Shown: one piece after another, positions 47,995-55,181 of the stretch
How positions within the stretch are numbered: the stretch's first letter is position 1
How the letters are laid out: every line of letters starts with the position of its first letter
NCBI GenBank assembly: GCA_963718635.1
Contig: OY970367.1
Location: 2,852,001 to 2,916,000 of the forward strand
DNA length: 64,000 nucleotides
Direction: 5' to 3'
DNA from: JAIOQJ01 sp963718635
GTDB lineage: Bacteria; Planctomycetota; Planctomycetia; Gemmatales; Gemmataceae
Made by a program: the position numbers and the translations under genes
Notes under the pieces: generated by a model
Told to the model about the DNA's origin: nothing
The model's input: only the letters and a program-made list of their open reading frames with translations
Databases searched by the model: none

Positions 47995-48192
47995 AAGGGC
48001 ACTCCTTCCAAGCAGCTATTGCCTTTCGGATCTTAAACGTACTCAGCACCGGTAAGCCAACACAATCCGCAGCTCGGCATAGGTGTTGATTGTACCGGCA
48101 ATGCACTCGCTGCAACGTGAAAGCGAGCGCCCGAACTTGCCCGCTGCCGCGTTTTGAGTATTCAAATAGGGGCTAATCGCATTTGCATTCTT

Positions 48193-48222
48193 AGCAAGCT
48201 TGCTGAATCCACGTTTTATAAC
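48193..48222 (+). promoter_or_regulatory. possible operator/promoter of the three-gene cassette
   Basis: A perfect 12-bp palindrome AGCAAGCTTGCT (48193-48204) lies within the near-palindrome TTCTTAGCAAGCTTGCTGAA. A TATAAC word (about 48217-48222) follows, 26-30 bases before the GTG start. No good -35 box is visible, so the promoter itself is uncertain. Confidence 0.3.
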
Positions 48223-48247
48223 GATCTTTGCTCCCCGGAGGCCCGAC

Positions 48248-49405
48248 GTGTCCGTGACAGAAACCGCTGCCGACCAACCGGAACGTACACTTCGCGAAAA
48301 AATTCGGCATATTCTCCAAGTTTCAGCTGAACCGCTAAAGTTCCCAGCTCTGAAGGCTGCGCTAAGAACTGAAGGAGTTCCCGTTAGCGGCAAAAAGAAG
48401 GTGTCAGACGAAACGATTAGGGAAGCCCTGAACGCCGAAATCGACGAGCAAAAGGCCTTCACGCATCCGGGTGATAAATACAGCGCGAACCGGCCGCCTA
48501 CGGCTGAAGAAACGCTTGAAAAATTGATGCGCGGCAAGATTGAGGCAGCAACCGCGCCGCTCCTTTCCGAAGCTCAAATTGGCAAGCCCGGCCCCAAAAC
48601 ATCAGAAGATACGCGGAGTGCGTATCCAAGAATTTTAGAGAAGTTGCTTGAACAAAAGGTTCTTCACAAACATGGCAGCAAATTCAGCAAGCAAGCTCCG
48701 AAGTCCCCGCTTGAACAGCTTGAAGAGACGGTAAAGGCCAAAGTTGCTGCGCTTGGCGAAGCTCCGGTTGCTGCGGCTAAACTCGGAAAGCCGAAACCCG
48801 CTGAAGGCTCTGAAATGCAGGAAGCGTTTCAGCGAATACTCGAACGGCTTGTCGATGAAAAAGTTCTACACAAACATGGCGCAAACTACGGCAAGAACCC
48901 ACCCCCTCCGCCCGCTTGGTACGAAGCCGAGCCAATCGGGAAGACATTTGATGCTTTGCTGAAGGCCGCTCGCAAAGTAGTCGGGCATGGGAGCGCTACT
49001 GCTGAGATGCTGATTGCTGCATTGCAAGAGAAGCTGGGAATTCAGGGTGGACATAGCACTCAAGGGCGCTTGCCGGAGACGAAGGAAGAGGTGCCTATAG
49101 TTGCACCCAAACCCATACAAGTGCATCGCGATTTGAGATCGACGCTTAAAGAAGTGTACGACAATCTTTGTAATCTTCATGAGTATCAAAACGGCAGTGT
49201 AGCCATACCCCGGCTTTTCACCGAAACGCAAAGAAAATTTCCTGGTCTCAAGCTCCCTGAATTTCACCGAGAGCTTGAGTCGTTGAACGACGAGTGGATA
49301 GTAGAACTTGTAGAGATCGAAGAGAAAGATGCGACATCTCCCCAATTTGCGATCAAGCGCGACGGTCGCTTCTTTTACTTCGTACGCTGGAAGAAAAAAT
49401 CATGA
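48248..49405 (+). CDS. internally repeated protein, first gene of the three-gene cassette
   Basis: A soluble 385-aa protein. The start is the GTG at 48248 behind GGAGG; a longer frame from 48200 has no ribosome site. Three related modules are visible. The last two are clear duplicates: IGKPGPK, then PRILEKLLEQKVLHKHGSKF (111-147), and LGKPKPA, then QRILERLVDEKVLHKHGANY (179-214). The first (about 66-84) is more distant, EIDEQKAFTHPGDKY. Each module is a helix-helix-hairpin with basic His/Lys residues, which I read as winged-helix-like nucleic-acid or protein binding. A further domain (about 295-385) has LRSTLKEVYDNLCNLHEYQN and ends FFYFVRWKKKS. The stop overlaps the ATPase start (ATGA). No known family recognised. 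Confidence 0.65.
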   Translation: MSVTETAADQPERTLREKIRHILQVSAEPLKFPALKAALRTEGVPVSGKKKVSDETIREALNAEIDEQKAFTHPGDKYSANRPPTAEETLEKLMRGKIEAATAPLLSEAQIGKPGPKTSEDTRSAYPRILEKLLEQKVLHKHGSKFSKQAPKSPLEQLEETVKAKVAALGEAPVAAAKLGKPKPAEGSEMQEAFQRILERLVDEKVLHKHGANYGKNPPPPPAWYEAEPIGKTFDALLKAARKVVGHGSATAEMLIAALQEKLGIQGGHSTQGRLPETKEEVPIVAPKPIQVHRDLRSTLKEVYDNLCNLHEYQNGSVAIPRLFTETQRKFPGLKLPEFHRELESLNDEWIVELVEIEEKDATSPQFAIKRDGRFFYFVRWKKKS

Positions 49406-51426
49406 GCAGTGCAGCTTGGTCGCTAGAGGAACTGGAAGTTCTGCGCTTATTCAAACGCAGAATGCCAATGCCCGATTCCGCGGGGAATCTTTCGCCATTT
49501 GACGCCCGCGTTGCTACGGGCGTTGTTGGCGCAATTGTCGAAGGCGACGTGCCAGACTTGCACTTCGATGCACGCGAACGGATACGCACCACAATCGAGG
49601 CCGTACGCGATGGCAGGAAGAGTTCACAAGTACTGTTACTTGCAGGCGCCGCTGGATCCGGCAAGACGCATCTTTTGAATACCTTTCGCAACGATGAAAT
49701 TCAGGAGCAGCTTAGTTTCGTATTTGTGGGGGGTTCAAATCACTGGCAAATTAAAGATTTCGAAGCACAACTACTTGACTGGGTTATCCAAGCGCTGACG
49801 GCACCATCTCCTAACAAAGATCACCCATTGCTAGCACGAATTAGGGCTATCGGCTTTCGTGCAGTGGATCACCTGCTTGTCAACCCGATTGCATGGCAGC
49901 CAAAACTCAAGCGCCCCTCCTGGGCGATTCGAAAGCTTGGTTGGTTCGGACGCCGGCTAAGTTGGTTTCGTCGTCCGTCGCGAGAGACGCTTTCGTCCCG
50001 GGCTTCTTCGCGAAATCCTCGGGTTTTTGCGTATTTTGACGAGACGGAATTTGGCAATTACGTGTGTGACCGCTTTTTGGCAGAGCCTTCAAACCTACTG
50101 CATCGCTATGCCCTGCGCGTAATGCTCTGTTACCTTTTTCCGGATCGACAAGAAAAAGGGCTTAGCATCCGTGAACGCGTCCTTCACTGGTTCCGTAGCA
50201 AACCTGACAACAACTTTTTTACAACGCGGTTAGGAGTCGACGAACGTCCTGATCGAAGTTACTCCCAGTCTGACGCTGTTAGGCTTCTCGCACATTTGTT
50301 TTCCCCGGCTGTGTCGGCCGAACTTGCGACTCCTCACCATCCATGCATGCCGATGGTTCTGTTGCTGACATTCGATCAGGCAGAAGGGCGCGATGAATTG
50401 TTTGAACACAAGGACGACTGGCCTAAATTCTTCGCCCAGATGAGTGAGCTGTACAACACACTGCCAAATGTAGTAGTTCTCTTCACAATGACAGAGGGAT
50501 TGCGAAACGAATTACATTCAAAAATGGAGCGTCAATTTAGAGATCGAATAGTCATGGATGACAAGATGACGTTAACGGCCCCGACCGAAAAGCAGCTTTT
50601 AACCCTCTACCGCAACAGAATCTTAAATTGGCTACAACTCGACGCAGAACTTTCGGCAGGATATGCGCGACTTTCGAATGCTTTTATCCCTTTCACAGCT
50701 GAGGAAGTTAAGAGGATTGCAGGCAATCGATCAGTCCGTTATGCCCTTAGCGAACTTGATACAGCGTTTAGGAAAAGGCTTCGCAATGAGATCATCGTTG
50801 GTGCCCGGTACGATTACCTGTACGCGCGAAATGAAATGAAAGCGGATGAGGAAAAGCAGACTGAGTTGGACTATACCGCAGACACCCTCTCTACCATTAG
50901 CGGACTACTCGACAGTATTGAAATTCAAATTGAGGAGCTCTTTGATCTCAAAATCAAAAGCCGAGAGCAAGCTCGACTCGATAACGTGCCTTTCATCACA
51001 TTTACGTTCGAAAAAAATGATAATCCTCAAAAGATTGTCGTGCACCTCGCAAGAGTAGGGTTTGTTTACAATGCACCGATCGACCAACTCATCAAGCAAC
51101 TTCTCTACGACAAAAACAAAAAGCGCAATTTCCTTAAGGTAGTACGCCCTCTGCCGTTCAACTACCAGCCAGCCCAGGCTTATTCACGACAATTCACAAA
51201 AGATCTGTGTCTTGTCGAAATGGAATCTTCCATTCGTGCGTTAAATGAGATCGCACAGAAGGCCGACGCATATAAAGTTGATGCTTCGCAATGGAACGAA
51301 TATCTCAATCTACTGAATATTGAAATTAGAAAGACATACTTCGGTAAAGTCCTAGAAATGGTGAGCGAAAGTTTCGCAGCTCGCAACTCTGCCCCTTCGC
51401 AATCAGATGCAGTTGTCGTCAAGTGA
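49402..51426 (+). CDS. large P-loop ATPase, second gene of the three-gene cassette
   Basis: A 674-aa AAA+/STAND-like NTPase. It starts at the ATG at 49402, overlapping the upstream stop by four bases. An N-terminal helical part (SLEELEVLRLFKRRMPM) is followed by the Walker A loop AGAAGSGKTHLL (81-92). A Walker B-like strand MPMVLLLTFDQAEGRDELFE has Asp325, and a sensor-1-like strand NVVVLFTMTEGLRN (about 356) follows. ERQFRDRIVMDDKMTLTAPT resembles the lid region of ORC/STAND ATPases. An unusual Arg/Trp-rich insert (about 165-205; SWAIRKLGWFGRRLSWFRRP) separates Walker A and B. The C-terminal third is helical and of unknown fold. Probably an ATP-driven switch acting with the two flanking proteins. 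Confidence 0.75.
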   Translation: MSSAAWSLEELEVLRLFKRRMPMPDSAGNLSPFDARVATGVVGAIVEGDVPDLHFDARERIRTTIEAVRDGRKSSQVLLLAGAAGSGKTHLLNTFRNDEIQEQLSFVFVGGSNHWQIKDFEAQLLDWVIQALTAPSPNKDHPLLARIRAIGFRAVDHLLVNPIAWQPKLKRPSWAIRKLGWFGRRLSWFRRPSRETLSSRASSRNPRVFAYFDETEFGNYVCDRFLAEPSNLLHRYALRVMLCYLFPDRQEKGLSIRERVLHWFRSKPDNNFFTTRLGVDERPDRSYSQSDAVRLLAHLFSPAVSAELATPHHPCMPMVLLLTFDQAEGRDELFEHKDDWPKFFAQMSELYNTLPNVVVLFTMTEGLRNELHSKMERQFRDRIVMDDKMTLTAPTEKQLLTLYRNRILNWLQLDAELSAGYARLSNAFIPFTAEEVKRIAGNRSVRYALSELDTAFRKRLRNEIIVGARYDYLYARNEMKADEEKQTELDYTADTLSTISGLLDSIEIQIEELFDLKIKSREQARLDNVPFITFTFEKNDNPQKIVVHLARVGFVYNAPIDQLIKQLLYDKNKKRNFLKVVRPLPFNYQPAQAYSRQFTKDLCLVEMESSIRALNEIAQKADAYKVDASQWNEYLNLLNIEIRKTYFGKVLEMVSESFAARNSAPSQSDAVVVK

Positions 51427-51439
51427 TGCGGGAGATCGG

Positions 51440-52708
51440 ATGCTTACTTCGTATTTTATCGTCTCAATCCCCCGGATTTGGGATTCCGTGCCGGCTGGCG
51501 AGCAAGTTTGGCTCCAAGTTGTTGTTGAATGCGCGAACAGCATGCCTTGTCCAGTAATCATTCCTCCAATTCGACATAAGAAACGAGACTTGGTTGACGT
51601 CGATGAGTCTATGGTACCCAAAGATCTTCAGCTGTTGCCGGGTGAGGTTTGCGTTATTACAGTTGGCTTAAGATTTCGGTGCGCAGGCATGTCGAATCTG
51701 AATGACATACTCATCGAGGTTAATCCCGTCTGCCGCTCTATCGATTTCGATAATCATTTACTCGAAATACCTTCAAATTTGTTTCGAGTACTGCCTTCTT
51801 TAGCTAAAGAAATCAGCTTCACCGTCTCGCGCATCTGTCAGTACGGTTCAGCCGTTAAAGTGGAACTGGAAGTTGTCCATTGCGGCACTTCTGATCTCAG
51901 TGGTGTCGAGTGGAAAGTTGGTCCTGCTGATCGAATTCGCTCCGGTGTCACCCATCGACGATTAGCTGGCATGAAGCAGGACGACAAATATCGTTACGAA
52001 ATGGTTCTTACCGGCAAAGAAATTGAAATCGAGGCGTCGGCAATTTGCCAAGGCGAGAGGGTTGCATGTCAACAACTTCTGACCATTCCTGACAGCTCAC
52101 AGATAGCCGAAGAAAGTCGACAATTTAAATTCCTTGAGCCGCGAAATTTCACTGCTGATACGATCACCATTAAGCCGGAAAAAGAGGCAAAAGAAGTGCT
52201 TTCGAGCGGAGGCGTTTTTCCTGTATTTGGCGGCAAGTCACGATATGAGGTAATCATTCTCCCCAGAAACCCTGATGCGCTCGGAGTGAAATTACTGCCA
52301 GTCGCTGGCCAAGTGGAAGTGAGTACGCTTGCCAGGGACGGCCGGTCTTCTGCTTTTGTCATTACAGTGGTTGAAAACCCGGTCTTACGTCAAACCGTTC
52401 GTCTCGATTATATTATGACGGTCAACGGCCACCCGTTGCAGGGTGAAATCTACCTGTCGATTCGACCGACCAACAGCAAACTTTGGTTGGTTTCAATGAC
52501 GGCAGGTTTTGCGCTTACGGCACGCGGCGTGGTCGCAGTTGGCCCGGCGTTGTTTCGCCTTGATGACAGTGGCAATAACATTTTAGAACATGTTGCCGAG
52601 CTTTTTGAAAAACGCTGGACCGATCTTATCCAGCTTACGTGCGTTCCGATCATTCGCGCCGGGCTGTGGGTGGTTGACTTTGTCATGCGACAGTTTGACG
52701 ACGTTTGA
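51440..52708 (+). CDS. beta-rich protein with hydrophobic C-terminus, third gene of the cassette
   Basis: A 422-aa protein. The start is the ATG at 51440 behind GGGAG, 13 bases past the ATPase stop; an in-frame ATG at 51407 would overlap the ATPase gene. The first ~340 residues are beta-rich, with alternating strands such as VWLQVVVECANSMPCPVIIP, LLPGEVCVITVGLRFRCAG, AVKVELEVVHCGTSDLSGVE and AFVITVVENPVLRQTVRLDY, suggesting two or three Ig-like sandwiches. No signal peptide is visible. Near the C-terminus NSKLWLVSMTAGFALTARGV is hydrophobic and could insert into a membrane; a helical tail (DLIQLTCVPIIRAGLWVVDF) follows. No family recognised. It may be the sensor or membrane-associated arm of the cassette; this is inference. 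Confidence 0.6.
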   Translation: MLTSYFIVSIPRIWDSVPAGEQVWLQVVVECANSMPCPVIIPPIRHKKRDLVDVDESMVPKDLQLLPGEVCVITVGLRFRCAGMSNLNDILIEVNPVCRSIDFDNHLLEIPSNLFRVLPSLAKEISFTVSRICQYGSAVKVELEVVHCGTSDLSGVEWKVGPADRIRSGVTHRRLAGMKQDDKYRYEMVLTGKEIEIEASAICQGERVACQQLLTIPDSSQIAEESRQFKFLEPRNFTADTITIKPEKEAKEVLSSGGVFPVFGGKSRYEVIILPRNPDALGVKLLPVAGQVEVSTLARDGRSSAFVITVVENPVLRQTVRLDYIMTVNGHPLQGEIYLSIRPTNSKLWLVSMTAGFALTARGVVAVGPALFRLDDSGNNILEHVAELFEKRWTDLIQLTCVPIIRAGLWVVDFVMRQFDDV

Positions 52709-53325
52709 TCTATTCTTCAGTCCTCTCCCGAAAGCGCTTCACTGCGCAGAGCCTGCGCGTCGCGGCTAACGGGCTGCCGTCCATCTGCATCACTCCGTCC
52801 AAACTATTTTGCTCGAATCGCCATTTCCGATTTTGTCGCCCCTAAGCTAGTGTACCCGCTGTTTCCATCAAAGAATCCGACAGCTTACGCTGTTCCGCTC
52901 GCTGGTGGAAAAATAAATGTGAGGGCCACGACCTTGGGGGTGGGTGGTCACCGCTCACTCGCGGTCGCCGCTTTGACTGGGCAAAGAGACGCTTCTGGAA
53001 ATATTTCCAGAAGCGTAAACCCGAGGAAATCGTGGGAAAACAAGTTGTCGATTTAAGAGAGATGTCGATTCCCGCAAGCAATTCAATGGCGATGGCTGTC
53101 AGGAAATGACACGACGCAGAGCGTCGATTAAGACGTTCGACGCCGAGCGTCAAACGAGGAATGGGTCGCGGCTATCGGTTAATGTTCTGGAAATATTTCC
53201 ACAAGCTCAAACCCGAGGAAATCGTGGGAAAACGTGCGGTGGAAATGTGGAATGCGGAATTTGGAGTGCGGAATAAAAACGAAAATCAGACCTCGACCCA
53301 TTAGGGAGTGGGTGAAGATCGCTGC
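52709..53325. repeat. palindrome-rich gap sharing units with 17.2-17.9 kb
   Basis: No gene. Units seen: AAAGCGCTTCACTGCGCAGA and GCGTCGCGGCTAACGGG (about 52732-52772, a diverged half of the 41-bp inverted repeat); GGGTGGTCACCGCTCACTCG; CTTCTGGAAATATTTCCAGAAG (about 52990-53011, perfect 22-bp palindrome); CCCGAGGAAATCGTGGGAAAAC twice (about 53020 and 53212); GACGCAGAGCGTC (about 53113); and GCGGCTATCGGTTAATGTTCT (about 53169). The last recalls TTAACCGATAGC at 17337 and 17833. Confidence 0.8.
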
Positions 53326-53814
53326 CTAACGGTCGGCTCTGACTGCTCCATCGCTCTCGGCTAACGTCGCTTTATAATCCTTCGTAGTTGTTGGTTCGGG
53401 TTGATTCGATGTATCGCGAATTCGCTGTTCCAAGCGCCAGTGGATGCAGAACAAAATCGCGGAGACGGTCAGCCAAAACCCCGCAAATACGCATGTTTTC
53501 TTTCCTCCGCGCGCTTCGCCCGTAATCTCCGTTTCATAACTGCTTAGCCGGCTCTTCGTTATTTCGTGTTCCGAGGGACGAGGCACGCTGTTTCCCGTGT
53601 CGCTCCTTCCGAACGCATAGCTTCGGCCGTATCTCTCCAAGTAGCGATCGTTCGTCTGGTGTGCGGCATACGTGTACGAGCTAACCATCAGCGTTGGCTC
53701 AGTCCAAGCCATGATGCCGTACAGCAACCAGAATAGAGATACAACCAAGCCGATTAACGACAAAAAGCAGATCAAAAGCGTATAGATTTCGAACAGCGAA
53801 CGGCGCATTATCAA
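53326..53814 (-). CDS. small two-helix membrane protein
   Basis: A 162-aa protein. The start is the ATG at 53814 (MIMRRSLFEIYTLLICFLSL); a start at the second Met is equally possible. Two membrane helices are visible, LLICFLSLIGLVVSLFWLLY (about 13-32) and CVFAGFWLTVSAILFCIHW (about 107-125), with a polar, Tyr/Ser/Arg-rich loop between (HQTNDRYLERYGRSYAF). The C-terminal tail is hydrophilic. No family recognised. Confidence 0.6.
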   Translation of the reverse strand: MIMRRSLFEIYTLLICFLSLIGLVVSLFWLLYGIMAWTEPTLMVSSYTYAAHQTNDRYLERYGRSYAFGRSDTGNSVPRPSEHEITKSRLSSYETEITGEARGGKKTCVFAGFWLTVSAILFCIHWRLEQRIRDTSNQPEPTTTKDYKATLAESDGAVRADR

Positions 53815-54062
53815 CTCCCGATATTATTCAAGTGTGCTTTCAGGCGGAAGGAAAATGTAGTGAAGTGAGTATTTATACCTGGCCTAAATGCATAGTCAAT
53901 GTAGCGCGATCATGCGGAGTAAGAAGACCTTCCTTTTTACCGAACGAAGCCCCAACAGTTACAAACATGTTGCGCCTCTATTTCTCGACCTGCGTTACAA
54001 TGCGGCAGTCAGGGTCAGCTGCTATCAGTTTTCCAACCCATCTCATTTAGGGGACGCGTACC

Positions 54063-54620
54063 ATGCTTCGTCATCTTGTGCCAACAGTGTTGTTCTCCGC
54101 CGCTTTGCTCTTTTCCGCCACGGCTGCCGAACGACAACCTGCACCTACCCCGGCGGCCGTAAACGAAGCGGCAAATTTGAAAAACCCGGCGATCGACATG
54201 GAAGGGTATCTGCGCGTCTCGCAAGAAGCTTCGAAGCATCGGGAATCACGCCGGCTTTCCGAAGATGACTTCATTAAAATGAGCGGCGAGATGGGAACGA
54301 TCGTTCTCGACGCTCGCAGCAAGGAAAAGTTCGATCTGCTGCACATCAAAGGCGCGATCAATCTGAGCTTCTCGGACATTGCAATCGACAGCCTAAAACA
54401 GACCATTCCGGATAAGGACACGCGCATCCTCATCTATTGCAACAACAATTTTCGCAACAAACACTTGGCCTTCGCCCCAAAGAAGGCTTCGGCGTCGCTG
54501 AACATCTCGACCTACATTGCCTTATACAACTACGGCTACCACAACATTTACGAACTCGCCCCGCAACTCGACCCTAAACTGTCCAAGCTCACGTTCGAAT
54601 CCGCGCCTGCAAAGCGATAG
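54063..54620 (+). CDS. exported rhodanese-like protein
   Basis: A 185-aa periplasmic protein with a signal peptide (LRHLVPTVLFSAALLFSATA, cleavage near AAE). A single rhodanese domain follows: GTIVLDARSKEKFDLLHIKG, AINLSFSDIA and RILIYCNNNFRNKHLAF, with the putative catalytic Cys126. The active loop CNNNFRN differs from the usual CxxGxR, so sulfurtransferase activity is uncertain. The C-terminus has IALYNYGYHNIYELA. The ribosome site is GGGGA before the ATG at 54063. Confidence 0.85.
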   Translation: MLRHLVPTVLFSAALLFSATAAERQPAPTPAAVNEAANLKNPAIDMEGYLRVSQEASKHRESRRLSEDDFIKMSGEMGTIVLDARSKEKFDLLHIKGAINLSFSDIAIDSLKQTIPDKDTRILIYCNNNFRNKHLAFAPKKASASLNISTYIALYNYGYHNIYELAPQLDPKLSKLTFESAPAKR

Positions 54621-54742
54621 TCGATGATGACATTTCGAAGGGGTAGCAGGTGGGTTCAACGGCTTTCTGGCATAGAATCCACTCTGTTCGTTCATTGGGT
54701 TGAACAAATCGGCTTTCCTTCACGCACACAAATGAGGACGCA

Positions 54743-55177
54743 ATGGGACCGAATAAGTGGTTATTCCGGAGCGCCGTAAGCCTTTGTGCAGTGGGCATCG
54801 CAATGGTTTTCCTGGTCGCTCTGCTGGGCAAAGGCGGACAACTCGACGGCGGGCGTCTCACGGGTGGGAAGATCGCATCAAATATCGGAGCGCTTGCGCT
54901 TTATTGTTCCCCGTTGTTGGCTTTGGCCGCTCTGTGCATCTGCTGGCGGCGAAATTCAAGCCTTGCGGTTGCCGGCCTCATCGCCGCCGCCATTGCATTG
55001 GGCATTACGGCATGGGGAAATTTAACAGACTATACTTCGTGGAGCAGCGTCCCGGCGCCTCGAGACCAAGTTACTTATATGGCAGGATTTTTGGCCATGC
55101 TCGGAAGCTGGGCGGCCTGTGCTGTCTACGGAGTCGTCGGCCTCATTCTCCGCCGTCCGTCTGGCCCCGAGGCGTGA
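54743..55177 (+). CDS. four-helix membrane protein of unknown function
   Basis: A 144-aa protein starting at the ATG at 54743 (MGPNKWLFRSAVSLCAVGIA). Four hydrophobic segments are evident: around 9-28, 47-66 (ASNIGALALYCSPLLALAAL), 73-91 (SLAVAGLIAAAIALGITAW) and 113-137 (AGFLAMLGSWAACAVYGVVG). Loops are short. No family recognised. It is convergent with the PSD1 gene, whose stop lies 4 bases beyond its own. Confidence 0.65.
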   Translation: MGPNKWLFRSAVSLCAVGIAMVFLVALLGKGGQLDGGRLTGGKIASNIGALALYCSPLLALAALCICWRRNSSLAVAGLIAAAIALGITAWGNLTDYTSWSSVPAPRDQVTYMAGFLAMLGSWAACAVYGVVGLILRRPSGPEA

Positions 55178-55181
55178 ACGA

